From positions 62,001 to 126,000 of the forward strand of contig MCGO01000054.1 of assembly GCA_002104985.1 (NCBI GenBank): a DNA stretch of 64,000 nt. Reading direction: 5' to 3'. Position numbers and translations under genes: made by a program. The DNA is from Rhizoclosmatium globosum. Its lineage: Eukaryota; Chytridiomycota; Chytridiomycetes; Chytridiales; Chytriomycetaceae. Below are positions 40,691-52,722 of the stretch, one piece after another; the first letter of the stretch is position 1; each line of letters opens with the position of its first letter. The notes beneath the pieces were generated by a model. That model searched no databases, was not told the DNA's origin, and saw only the letters and a list, made by a program, of their open reading frames with translations.

Positions 40691-43600
40691 TCAATCCTCC
40701 TCGTCACTAGATACATCTGATACATCTGATAATTCCGACCCATCTCCCCAAACTAGCTCTGCAGTTCGTTTCCGCCTTGCAGCTATGGCAGCAGCTTGAG
40801 CATTCGCAGCAGCAATATTTGCAGCACGAGCCGCTTCATTGGCTGCTTTAGCGGCAGCATTTGCAGCAGCAGCCGCAGCCGCGATTTGAGCTGCTTTCGC
40901 CGCGGCCAAGTCTGCAGCCTTAGCGGCGGCTGCGACACTAGCAGCCGCAACGGAAGCACTTGAAGGTTTCGTTGATGACACCGTACTTGTGGATGCAGCT
41001 GTTACTACACTAGGCGGTTTTGCTGACGACACTGTCCTTGCCGCATCCGCAGTTGCGACAGTTGCTAAAAATGAAAGACTATCCAGAGGATTTGCTCCAG
41101 AACCTGACGATGCGCCTGCGCCCACGTTCATCTGAACCGAAGGACCTGCAGCCATTGGAATGGGCATAGTTGGTATCACAACACCCGACCCCGACCCGCT
41201 TGCAGCGTTTTGAGCAGCCATCTGCGCAGCACCAGCTTGAATCAAAGCCGCAATAGCCATCTTCTTCTTGTTACTCTTTGGCTGATAATCATTCGGTACA
41301 CTCCCCTTGGGCAGTCCACACCGCTTTGCGTGATACCGCAGACCGTTCAAACTACCATACTTCTTTCCACACCCGGGACTCATGCATTCAAACAAGTCCT
41401 TCGAAGGTCCCGCGACGTCATCTTCCTCATCCTCAGACTCTCCGACAAGAGGACCCCCATCCTGTCCGAGATCGCCAGTATCCCCAAACCGATAGCCTTC
41501 GGGGAATCCGCGACTGTTACTATGCAGGTACTTGATATGATACCGAAGTCCATTCGACGTTGTATACGGTTTGTAACATACAGGACAAAAGAACTCCTTC
41601 AACCCAGTCTGGGGATTCAAGATGTAACATTTCCCGCTCTTGAGTACACGTTTGGGTTCCCCTTCTTGTGGGATCGGTAGCAGTTTGACCATACACTGCG
41701 CGAGTGTGAGACCGCTCTGCATGAGTTGCATTATTTGCATGGCTTGGACTGCGTTTTTCATGCTTCCATTGAAACGTGCGAGGAGGACAGGGTCGATTGG
41801 TTGGTTTGAGGGTATGACTGGCATTGGGACGCGATACAGGTTAACCACGGGTTGCGGTCGGTTAAAGACGGCGCCAGGTGGGTAATTTACAGGTGGATGT
41901 AAATGCGTGGCAGGATGGAACTCAGGAGGCGGTGGATAGTGGGGACCATGAGGATATGGAGGTGGATATGGATGTCCATGTTGGTAATGTGGGGGAGGAG
42001 GAGGATAATGACCATGTCCGTGAGGGTGGTATCCGCCATATGGCATATGTGCATTTGGAGGAATTGGGGGTCTGGGTATAGGAGCCGCTATTATTGGTGG
42101 TGGCTGAGGAATATGTGGTGGGACAGGTGCTGAAGTAGATGGACCCGCAACAGGAACAGCTTGTGTGGGAGGTGGCAGAGGTGCAGGGACGGCAAGAGGC
42201 GCAGAAGCTGGTAGAGGTGCTGATACTGGAATTGATACTGGTTTTGGAGAAACTGATTTCGGTTTCGGCGGTCGTGATTTGATGGGATTTTTCAGCAAAG
42301 TATTCGATACAGAGGAGGAAGCAGTCGATAGAATAGGTACAGATTGTTGAACAATAGATGGCACAGGCCTTGACGGCGGAATACCGGCTGAAGAGGAAAC
42401 AGAGGACGACACAGGAATCTATCAAAAAACATCAATGTCAAAATATTACCAACTGTTACTCCTACCTGAGGCGCAGGAACAGTCGGCAAAGAAGGCTTTC
42501 TCACTAATTGAGGCTGTGCAGTGACAGTCTCCAACGAAGGCTTCCTTGTTATTTGAGGAGGCGCTGGAACTGCACTCAACTCTTGAACAAGAGTAGGAAC
42601 CCGTTTCAGTTTTGTAGCCACAGCGAAAATAGGTGAAGGTGTTCCAGAATCAGACACATCATCCCGTAATGGCGTTTCAGTCCGTTGAGGACTCGGACTC
42701 CGTCCAAAAGATTTAGGACTCAAGAACGGTGAAACCTGGGCTGAAGGTGTAGTTGGAGCCAAGCTTTCACAGTCTGATAAATCAGCGTCAAAGATATCAT
42801 GATGCAGTGCAGCCCGGACGTCGTCATCCAGTTTCCGTCGCTTCTCAATATGCCGTGGAAGTTCGTCTCCCTCCTCGTCAAATTCATAGTGAACTGACTG
42901 GACTGACGGAAGATCGTCCGGTAATTGTTCGACATTCTCATAGACATGTTGGGGTTCTGTTTCGGTGTCCGTATCTTCGGAAAACTTGTCACGTACTTCT
43001 ATCGGCACAGCAGGAATACGTTTCTCGACTAGAGGTTTCTGATTCCTGTTGTATTGAGGATAGAATTCCAATTGGGGTTGATGAACTTCGTACGGCTCTT
43101 CAGGCGATCGCTCTTGGGCCAGATGTAACGGCGACATTTCACGTTCATAATGAGGTTCCTCTGAATGTTGCCGCTTACTGTTAAGTTGATCTGATTGATG
43201 CGATGGAGAGCGATACACTGAACGACCAGTTTCTTGAAGTATCTGTCATACAAAAACACTTAGAACCCATATTCACTTAAAGAAAACTGCTTACCGGTGA
43301 CTTGACTACAAACTCTGGCGAATCGGGTGCAAAGTCCTCACTCTCCGTTCGGTCCACCTCAACCACCACTTCAGCTTCGAATTGCTCCTGTGGTGACTCA
43401 GGTAGGTAACTCACTTCATCGAGAGGTAGCTCTGGCACATCATCATCCGCTTCATCCCCCAAATGTGACTCGGTTGTGTCGTCAATCTCATTGCTAGTGA
43501 GAGGCGACTCTGGTGCAAAATCACCCTTCAAAGGGGATTCCGGTGCACAGCTGGCTTCACGGACACTCAGCGGGGATTCAGGAGCTTCAACGTCATGGGC

Positions 43601-46600
43601 ACTCAACGGCGATTCAGGAGTGATATCGTATTCATTGCTGGTGAGTGGGGAATCAGGCTCGTAATTATTCGTAGGCTTCGCCAACGGAGACTCAAAGACC
43701 AAGTTTGTTTCGTCGGCAGCTAAAGGTGTTTCAGGGGCATAGTCGTATTCTAAGGACGGTTGTAGAATGTCATCAACGCCAACGCTCAAGTGCTCCTCGT
43801 AATCAATATCCTGAGTTTTCGATGTCGAATCTTCAACTTGAATATCCACTGGAGCCAAAGCTTCCTTGTCCAAGGGTTTATCGTCCTCGAGAACAACCCC
43901 AACTTCAGCAACAGAGCCTTCAGCTTCCTCCATCACGAAATCAATTTCTTCATCTTCCTTTGAGGCGGTTTCCTCCAGAATATCGTTCACCGGTTGATGT
44001 AGCACGTCGTCCTCAACACTCAGCTCATCTTCCTGTTCCTCATTGACGTCTTGACTTTTCGAAACTGAATCTTCAACTTCAATATCAATTTCCGCTGAAG
44101 CCTCCTTGTCTTCCTCCACATCCAAATTCTCAGACGGAACTTCAGCTTCGACAACAGGGCGATCCACTTCCTCCATCACGATATCATTTTCGTCAAGAAT
44201 GGATTCATCATCAACAGCAACCTCCTTCTCTGAAACAGATGTCTCGCGAAGCTTTTCAGAAAGATCCTTATCGCCCACAATCAAGTCTGCGGTCCGACTT
44301 TGATCCAATTCAAGACGAGATACAACTTCCTTCCCAGAAACAAGACCAACATCAAGTTCAACACGAGACATAATCCCCTTCTCGAAACCAGAGGCGCCAT
44401 CATCAACAACAACTGAATCCTCAACCCGAACATGATGAACAACAATCGGCGACTCCATAATCGGGTCAACAGATTTTCGCCTTCGAGGCGATGATGTACA
44501 AGATTTGCTGAAATCATGAACAGGTCGATCATCATCCACGATAACGTCATGTGCAGGTTCCTCGTTCTCTTCGTCCATGGATTCGTCTCGATCCCGATCT
44601 TCAAGTGTTGGTGATTCAATCGGTCGTGCGGGTGATAATTCCGGTTCAGATTGATGCATCGAAGAAACAGCCTCCATCCGTTTCGGGGATTCATACCCCT
44701 CATCAGAAGGTGGATGCAATGACACAGATTCAGAATGCATAGGAGATTCGTAAATTCGACGCGACGGCGGTGGAAGTGCTGGTGGTTGTGAAGATTCATC
44801 GCGCTGTTTCCGTTTCAAGTTCGCCTGCAGTTTCATTAGACTTTGTGAGATTTTGTTTTCGGCTTCGGCGGGTAGATGCAGTGACGCGAGATCCAAGTTT
44901 TTGATTCGATCTTGCATTGAAAAGTTGGCGGTTTTTGATGACGACGCGTGAGATGACATTGCTGGTGCGAGGCGGGAGATTATGGAACCAAGACGTTGTA
45001 ACATTTCTGAGGCTTGTTTTACGCTCACTGGAGGTGGTGGTTTTGAGGATATTATTGGAGCTGAGAGAGACGATTCTACTGTTGCTGTTGCTGTTGGGAT
45101 TGTGGGCTGAAGAGGAGTCTGAAGATCTTTAGGTTGGACCTCAGGAGTGATAGAACTTTCGCGGTTGAGTGAAGATTCGGATTCATCAGCTTTTGGCTCA
45201 TCAGATTCAATATTCAGAGATTCATTGATTTCGCACGCGACTGATGATAGAGGGGTCTGAGGTTCTTCAGCTTGAGTCACTGGTTCGAATGGGGCGGAAC
45301 TTTCTTCAAGAAGCGGTGATGGAGGTGTCTGCAGTTCATCAGCCTGTACTTCGGGTTTCGCACTTTCGTCTGGAAGTGATGGTGATGGTGTATGAATTTC
45401 CTCAAGTTGCGCTTCAGGATCAACACTTTCGATTACAGGGGACAGAATTTCCTCAATATCTGTTTCGAGAGGAGCTGAATTTTCGCGAGCGAGTATTATA
45501 GGTGTCTGAATCTCTTCGTTTTGAACTTCAGGTTCGGCTTCAACATCAAGTTCACTAGGGTGCGAAGATAAAGGAGTCTGAACTGTATCGATTTGGGCTT
45601 CAGGTGGTGCAGTAGTTTCGCGTGCGGGTGATGAAGGGGTCTGAAGTTCTTCGGGATGCTGATCGGGTTCGGTAGGAACTGAAATATCCAAGACACTGGC
45701 CTCAAGCTCCTCGACGAGTTCTTCCGGTTCAGCAGGGACATCACTAGCAGTTGGGAGTAATAATGCAGGTATCTGAGGCTTCTCTGCTTGAACTTCAAGG
45801 TTTATAATAGTTTCAGGCTCAGAAGTTTCGACTTCCACTTCAGGTTCAAGAGAGATAGCACTATCAAACAGAGGAGGTTGTCGTTCCTCAATACGTGATA
45901 CAGTACGGGCAGGATATTCGCACGCGAGGGATGATATTATTGAGTTGAATGCTGGGTTCATTTGTATCGTTGTTGGTGATATTATCGGTGCTGGTGATGG
46001 TGGACGTGCCCCTGAATCCCGATCGTCTATTTCTGGCTGTTAAACACGTTAATAAAATTAGTAATACTCACGATGGGTCGGTATTATTATCGGTGGTGGA
46101 AGTGTTGTTGAGGGTGGTTCCGGTATCCTTGATTCTGTTTCATCTGGTTGAGATGGAGCGATGTAAGCACTTCTAAAATCTCTGAATAGGACACTCACGA
46201 TATATAGGCGGCGTTGTTGGTGCAGGTGTTGATGAAGGTTCTACTGATAGCCTCAAATCATTTTCGACTAATTGAATAATGTTGAAAAAGTACTGCCGAA
46301 TGAACAATTGCGTTACTCACGACAAGCAGGTGATGTAATCGGTGCAGGGACAGGTGATGATAGAGAAACTTCCGACGGCCTTAATGAACTCTCCACTGAT
46401 GAGGCGAATGTTGATTCAGTATTTAAGTTTCAAAAAAATACAATACTTACGACACGTCGGTGATATTATTGGTGCAGGTGTTGAAGGGGGAACTCCTGAT
46501 GTGCTGGAGTCACTTTCGTCTGTTTGATGAAACACCGGGGTCAGTACACCCCAAGTTGACAAATGCAACACTTACGACATTCTAATGGAGGGGTATGTTT

Positions 46601-47431
46601 TGAAGCATCTGGTGTTGATGGATCCGCAACATCAATGACAAGCCCAAGGTGTTGCTGCGGTGAAGGAATCCCTTCACCCAAATCCTTCCCGGAATCCCCC
46701 ATAAACATCATCATTTTCGCAGCATCCTCCTTCTCCACTTCTTTTATAGGTTCCGGTTCGGGGATAGATGCCGGTATTGGAGCAGGAGGAGGAGGAGGAG
46801 CAGTAGGGTAATCCCATCCAGCGACAGCAGTTGGGTTGAAGTATTCACAAGACTTTTGAGTGGTATCGCACCACGTGAGTCCAGCCGATTCACAATTCCT
46901 ACACACAGGAGTTTCTGCCCATTCCATAGGATCCTCCACGATACGATCTCCAAATGCACTTGAGAAAGACGAGGAAGACGAGAAGCCTCCAAACAGCGGA
47001 TCCGTGGCCGATCCAAACAACTGATAAGGGTATTCATAGGGCTGCTGCGGTTCGTCTTTGTAATAGTATGGATGAGTTGTTGGAGGGGGAGCAGCATAGG
47101 GGTCGTAGCCGTCAAAGGAATGGGCGGCGGTTGGCGAAGTGATGCATTTGACGTTCCTGTGGAGACAGCCGGAGCAGTGCGGCTTCACGAGGTCGCAGGG
47201 CAGGTTCCAGAGCACGCACTCGTCGCAGGGCTGGCTGTTTGTTTGGTGGAACTTTGTTGAAGTCGAGAAGTGGAACGAGGCGGCGTTGACTCGGACTCCC
47301 GCCGCAAGCCCTATCATACTGGTGGTGGTGCTTTGTGATGAAGTAGTTGCTTTGGAGGAAGGCGTGGCATCGGAGGGCGCCATGGGATTAGCAGTACTAG
47401 TAGTAGAGAAGCCGTGAAAGGGGATTGCCAA
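40691..47431 (-). CDS. Giant Zn2Cys6 + C2H2 transcription-factor-like protein with tandem microexons
   Basis: Eight exons: 47431-46576, 46519-46451, 46395-46321, 46267-46199, 46143-46072, 46032-43295, 43242-42466 and 42418-40691, in frame to 2127 residues (ATG at 47383 is an alternative start). The N-terminus holds a fungal binuclear cluster with CX2CX6CX6CX2CX6C spacing, starting PCDECVLWNLPC. A CRNC...SCEYF motif follows. The four short exons each encode a Ser/Pro unit, the first ending PAPIISPTC. The 2.7-kb exon has many QTP and ESPL repeats and long acidic stretches. The C-terminal exon has a Pro/His/Tyr region and two C2H2 fingers (FFCPVCYKPYTTSNGLRYH and FECMSPGCGKKYGSLNGLRYH). It ends in an Ala-rich helix and an acidic tail. 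Nuclear regulator, inferred. Confidence 0.75.
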
Positions 47432-47709
47432 CTTTCGTTTCTCTCCTTTTTTCCTCCTCCTTCCTTCTTTTGGGCAACTGACAAAATCTCTGAAACCCTT
47501 TGTTCATCCACTTTCTTTGTTTACCATTCTTTATTCTTCCTTTAAACCGACTCATTCCTACAATTCGCCGCTCTTTCCGTCTTTTCACAACTGGACTCCC
47601 TGTCGCAGCTCCTTTTCCCAACGAGATACCCAGCGCCTCCTCGACACATTTACACCATCCCAGGCTCCAATCTTGCAAACTCTGCCCGATCCACTTCCTC
47701 CGATCCATT

Positions 47710-49294
47710 CTAAAACATCACAGATCCATCAATCCCATTTTCTTCCACGTCAACCTCTAATCCATCATTCTCAGATACCAAATCAGCCTCGCATTTATCC
47801 GCCACCACACCCACCCTCCCCAAACCAATCCTATGAGCTTCAGAATTGGTAGCCACAACCCCATGCACAGTTTTGAGGTGATATTTCAATCCACCAACGG
47901 TAGAGTACCGTCGTTTACTTACACAATCTGGCTGATGGCACGAATAGATTCGATTCGGCTCCTTTTCGTACATCATCATGGATGATATTTCACTTGGAGA
48001 CAGGTATTGCGGTTGTTGACTGTGGATTGGAGTAGATCCCATATTTTTGAAATCTGTTTCAGCGTCATTTTGATGATGCACCCAATAAAGCCATATGGGA
48101 AAGTCGGATGGACTATGTTGTGATAGATGATACTAAAAAAGGGAATCTTTAGATGTTTGAGTACTTATAAAGGGTGTTGATGATTGATCGCATTGACGAA
48201 GATCCGTCCTTCCAACACAAATTCAGCGCCAGTGTCACAGATCCCGTCTTAAAGACTCTTCTTAGCTTCTTCACCCTCTAGAGGCGAATGACATCACGGA
48301 ATTGAAAAGTCTCACATATCATCCCTCGTGACTCAACCCTACAGCCTACAGGCCACAGCGCCGTCTACTTCCCCATCGCATATGAACTCGCTCACACTCA
48401 ATCGCATAACCGCTCACACGAACCCACCTTTAACCCATTCGCAGTCCCATACTGCCTCACACACTCTCGCGCCACGCAACAATACACTTTATCACCCTCC
48501 CCATTCTTGATCCACAACTTCCCACACGTGAGTCTTTTAACAATGTTGGATGTTGCTGGTGGGGGCGGGAAGCGGGCTAGAACGAGTTCATTGAGAGATT
48601 TGTCAGAGTTGATTGAAGGTGCGGTGGGAGGAGGCGATGGCTGTTGTTGCAGGGTCTTCTGCGTCTTTTTAGAGTTGGATATAGTAGGTTTCGTTGGAGC
48701 TTTGGTGGTGACTGCGGAGTGTAAGGGGCTGATGTCATTTACGGGTGAAGTTGACAGATCTTGCTGAGAAACAAGCGATGATATCACCAGTTGACCAGGT
48801 GGATTTTGAGCAGGTTCATCAATGTTCAGATCGGTTTCATGAATAGGCGGAGACAGAGTGAGCTCAGGCAGTGTTGGCTTGAAGTATTGACATTCCTCCC
48901 TTTTCGCTGAACAATTTGAGCACACTAGCCACTCCATTTCGCCATGACAGCCAACACAAGCAATCGCACGTGAATGAACAACGTCCTCATCCAACGACAA
49001 CGAAGAAGAACCAATATGCCCATCATAAACACACGCAATTCCCGTTCCTACACATCGAGTACACAACGGCTTCTTTACATCACATCTCTTCTTTTTCAAT
49101 CGACAGTTATCACATGAAAATCGCCTGACAAAAGTGTTTGAAACTGTCCCGGGTCGAATCGATTTCGGAAGGGGTGACCTCTGCCAGTGTCCCGAAAGCT
49201 CCAACATCAGAACAGCTGCCGCTTCGTCTTCTCTACTATGCATCGAAATTACACTCCTTGACTTCATTTTTGATTGAAAACACCTGGGTGGCAC
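47710..49294 (-). CDS. Zn2Cys6 + C2H2 transcription-factor-like protein (short paralog)
   Basis: Exon 1 is 49294-48428 (ATGs at 49267 and 49243 are alternative starts), the intron is 48427-48133 (295 bases, long for this region), and exon 2 is 48132-47710. The binuclear cluster SCDNCRLKKKRC...CTRCVGTGIAC has canonical spacing. It is followed by CVGC...CSNC...CQYF, like the CRNC...CEYF motif of its neighbour. The splice rebuilds a C2H2 finger (CVARECVRQYGTANGLK joined to YHLSQH), and a second follows (CHQPDCVSKRRYSTVGGLKYHLKTVH). The same domain order as the giant downstream gene marks them as tandem relatives. About 430 residues. Nuclear DNA-binding regulator, inferred. Confidence 0.75.
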
Positions 49295-49403
49295 GGCCGA
49301 ATCAGAGCTGTTTTGATATGCGCGGGAAAAAAATAACTGAACAATGGAGCACGCGCTTTCATGTCTTTTATTTAAAATGCAAGATAATCAGAAGTTGATA
49401 AAA

Positions 49404-49643
49404 TTATATAAATCGTCCGTTTCCAAGACCCGTAGTATTGAACATAACTGGTGGTTTGTCGGCTGTTGGTTTACTGCTTCCTTGCATCACTTCCTGTCTG
49501 AACTCGTTAGCCTTCTGTTCACGCTCTGATTCGGTAAGATCAGATCCACGAACAAGCTTTTGTTGATCGCTGTCATACTGTTTGGTAGTTGGGCTCTTGA
49601 GCTTGTCAAAGAACTGCGTGACGGATTTCAATGTGCTAGGCAT
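49404..49643 (-). CDS. Small conserved-looking protein with TADK tail (79 aa)
   Basis: A single-exon 79-residue protein: MPSTLKSVTQFFDKL, a polar charged middle, then SSKPTADKPPVMFN and a terminal RFI. It shares start, tail and length with the protein at 36196-35936. No signal peptide or helix. Not recognised. Two copies within 14 kb suggest a real gene family. Confidence 0.6.
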   Translation of the reverse strand: MPSTLKSVTQFFDKLKSPTTKQYDSDQQKLVRGSDLTESEREQKANEFRQEVMQGSSKPTADKPPVMFNTTGLGNGRFI

Positions 49644-50290
49644 ATTTTTGATGAGTATTTAGGGTCGAAGATATCTATCTATTTTCTGCTTTTTATATCA
49701 GCGGATGACGTGGAGGAGCGACTTTGCTTGAAGACGCCAAAAATCATGGGTCAAAGTCACTGATTTTTAAATGCTTTCCATCATATCATGAAATAGAACG
49801 AAGGATGCGAAATCAAGGAAGATCTAAAAACAGTGTAATTTCGTTAATCGGACGTGCAACTTCGATGCTGTGAAAGTGTTTTTGATCAAGCATTACTTCG
49901 ATGCTGTGAAAGTGTTTTTGATCAAGCATTGTCAGCTTTTGAGTGTGATTTGCTTTTTTGAGTGTCAAGTTTCTGCTATTTCCAGAAGTTGTCACTGATA
50001 AGAACAGAATAGCCAAAACATGTAGTTAACGTTAGGCAATCAAGGAAGAACCGATTCAGGGGGGATCACAAGGAGCGTGGTTCTGGTACAAATGAACACT
50101 GATGACAAATGTTCACACCCTGCACATCCAATATTGAACACAATTGGAGCAAAAAACTGATGGATTCAATAGAGTCACTATGAGCAGAACTTAATGTTAA
50201 TTAAGGTTCTTCACCCTCGTCGGCGGTGACTTGAAATGCAAACCAGCCTCGCACTTTGAGGCAGAGATCGGAAACATTCTTTACAAATCA
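49644..50290. other. Intergenic region with a 36-bp tandem duplication
   Basis: No gene is seen between the small minus-strand gene and SUR2. The only structure is the exact tandem repeat at 49859-49930. The right part is the presumed promoter of the hydroxylase gene. Confidence 0.4.
49859..49930. repeat. Two exact 36-bp tandem copies
   Basis: 49859-49894 and 49895-49930 are identical, beginning ACTTCGATGCTG. It looks like a replication-slippage duplication. No function seen. Confidence 0.8.
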
Positions 50291-51573
50291 ATGAACGTCA
50301 CCGCCCAAAGTCTTCCCGTTCCTTGGCTCTTTAGCGAAGACCACTGGTTCAATGGACCTCGAACTATCCATTCGCTGAGTATTCCCTCATGGATGGCAGG
50401 AGTTGCCAAGCCGCTTGTCGGAGCAAACAGCAACAATACAACTGGTGATCATTACGTTGTAGAGTTCCTAACCTCTGAGCTCTGGTAAGTATCTATTAAT
50501 ACAAACTTGGTTAAGATGACAAGATGGACTTCTGACGTAAGAGAACAGGATGATCTTTGCACCTGTCGCCTTATATTGGACATACTCAACCTGGCTCTTT
50601 CTCCTCTCCAAATTGAAACTGTACGTGCATTATACCTACTCATTCAGTCGATTCTTACCCTAGTTACCCCCCAATAGAACCACCCTGGAAGTCCACCGAA
50701 TCTCAACTGACCAACCTCACCGAAAACCAAACAAAGTCACTGTTCAGAAAGTCCTTGTTACCGTTCTCTTTCAACACATTGTCCAAAGTGCAACAGCCTT
50801 GGTTTTGGTGGTTCTGACAAGGCCGGAGAACTGGCAAGAATGGAAGATGGAGAGTCCGATCGTTGCGGTCGTAAAGTTCTTTCTTGCCACGGTTCTACTC
50901 GATACATATCAGGTACCTATCTCGATATCGATTCCCACACCGATTTAACGCCCTTATCCATAGTACTGGATGCACAGATGGATGCACGTCAATCGAACCC
51001 TTTACCGTCTCTTCCACAGCGTACACCACGAACTCACAGTCCCATTTGCATTCGGCGCTCTGTACAACCATCCCGTCGAAGGGTTTCTCATGGACACTGT
51101 CGGAGGAGCAATCCCTAGTCTCATCTTGGACATGCACCCATGGACCTCTGCCATCTTTTACAGCATCTCAACATTGAAAACCGTCGACGATCATTGTGGA
51201 TACGCATGGGCGTGGAGCCCTGCCTCGCTGTTCAATGCGAATGGAGCAAAGTACCATGATATTCATCACTGGGGCAAGGGTATCAAGTACAACTTTTCAC
51301 AGGTGAGGATTGTATTCATTCTTATGGCATTTTGTTTCTCATCTGTTTTCGTTATTTTAGCCATATTACACATTCTGGGATCACATTATGGGAACTGAAT
51401 ATGACAGTGCCATGGAACGTCTTCGCATCAAAAAGGAGAAAGAGTTGGCTCAAGATGAAAATCGTGGTCGCAAAATTGAGAAGGATGAATCAGTTCCTGT
51501 GAAAAGGGCTGGATCAGAACGACCAGAATTGAGGCAGAGACGGCCAGAAACTGCCTTCGACTTTGAAGAATAA
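50291..51573 (+). CDS. SUR2: Sphinganine C4-hydroxylase (fatty acid hydroxylase superfamily)
   Basis: Exons 50291-50484, 50549-50620, 50678-50912, 50964-51302 and 51361-51573 join to 350 residues. The di-iron His boxes are HRWMH, HSVHH and HDIHH. The stretches FGALYNHPVEGF, DDHCGYAW and TFWDHIMGT match Sur2-type sphinganine C4-hydroxylases. The enzyme hydroxylates dihydrosphingosine to phytosphingosine in the ER, using O2 and cytochrome b5 electrons. Hydrophobic segments flank the boxes. The C-terminus is a charged Lys/Arg/Glu tail. The start at 50291 is the first in-frame ATG. Confidence 0.85.
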
Positions 51574-51663
51574 GGATCGCATCTATTTATTACCTATCAT
51601 CTACATTTTAACTCACGGGAAAGTCTCACATTTCAGAATACATCTATCTAATCATATGAAATT

Positions 51664-52632
51664 TTACGCTTTCCCAATTCGTTCCAAAAACATGCTCCAA
51701 CAAAGTTCATGAACGTATTCAAACTCAAATGTTCCCTTATTAAACGTGGGGATCTGATCGAGGGCAACGAATTCCGCAAGACCCTTGTTCCAACCTCCCG
51801 TGTCCCCTGCTCCTACTTGCTCCACCTTAGATTCCTTTTTCTTTGTCAGAATGAAATTAATCTTTGCTTTTGTGACTGGGTCAATCAACCCCGAAACCAA
51901 GTTATAAATTACAGGAATATACCAACTTGGATCCACCAACAACAAAGACCCCAGAGTCTCAACGTAATGAGAAGATAAAATATCCAAGAACTTGACGTAC
52001 AGCATGGGGCTCTGAATGCTGAAGGGCGAGATTCCTTCCGCTTCAACGACAATCGTAATTTGCATCGCACCCTTCTGACAGATGGCCAACCCATTCTCAA
52101 CCATAAACACTATGAATCTCAAGTAACGATCTGGGTTCTTTGATAACTGGCTGTTCCTAAAGTGAAGGATCGGTCGTCCCATACGATCAAAGCCAGAGTA
52201 AAACATCTTCCCGTCTCTAGCTTCCATTTCAACGTCCTCAGGCTTGATTTCAGTTGGCCTAAAGTCTCGTCTCCTGTATGGGTTCAAGTTTTAGAGCTAC
52301 ACAGCCAATGAATTAAATTGAGTGTGTTATCACCATTGTAAAGTCTTTGTTATCATAGCCAACGATTTGGCTGCATCAAACTTGGACGCCTTGCAATACC
52401 TTGCGATAGTTTCATCGCTTAAAGCCCATTCCTCTTCACCTGCGAGCGGCTTACCCGTCAAATGAATGAATTCATCTTGGATCTCAGATTTGAGTTTCGT
52501 TGCAAGTTGCTTTTGAGGCTCAGTCCATCCATTGAATGGATATCCTTTTGGAACAGGGATCTTCGTAACAGGAACGAGAACTGGCTCTACTGGAGGCAGA
52601 GGCGTTGCATTGGCAACATGCAATCGAAACAT
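51664..52632 (-). CDS. Sec14-like CRAL-TRIO lipid-transfer protein
   Basis: Exon 1 is 52632-52334, the intron is 52333-52274, and exon 2 is 52273-51664; together 302 residues. The N-terminal CRAL-TRIO-N helices include DETIARYCKASKFDAAKSL. The lipid-binding domain contains SGFDRMGRPILHFR, LLLVDPSWYIPVIYNLVSGLIDP and TKAKINFI. Such proteins carry phosphatidylinositol or other lipids between membranes. Exact ligands are unknown here. It is convergent with SUR2, with 90 bases between stops, and divergent from the transporter gene starting at 52723. Confidence 0.8.
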
Positions 52633-52722
52633 GTTGTTTTTTGGTGACGTGACCTTGAACCTCAAGGGACAATCTATTTTTAGCAACTGAAAAACAGTTC
52701 GAGAAAGAAATCCACAAAAGGA

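Noticed and set aside
44281..44799. Long antisense or overlapping ORFs under the 43.3-46.0 kb exon
   Set aside because: They are frame shadows of a repetitive coding exon; they have no domains, and the main frame is continuous across eight exons.
49859..49930. CRISPR array or satellite
   Set aside because: Only two adjacent identical copies with no spacers, in a eukaryotic context.
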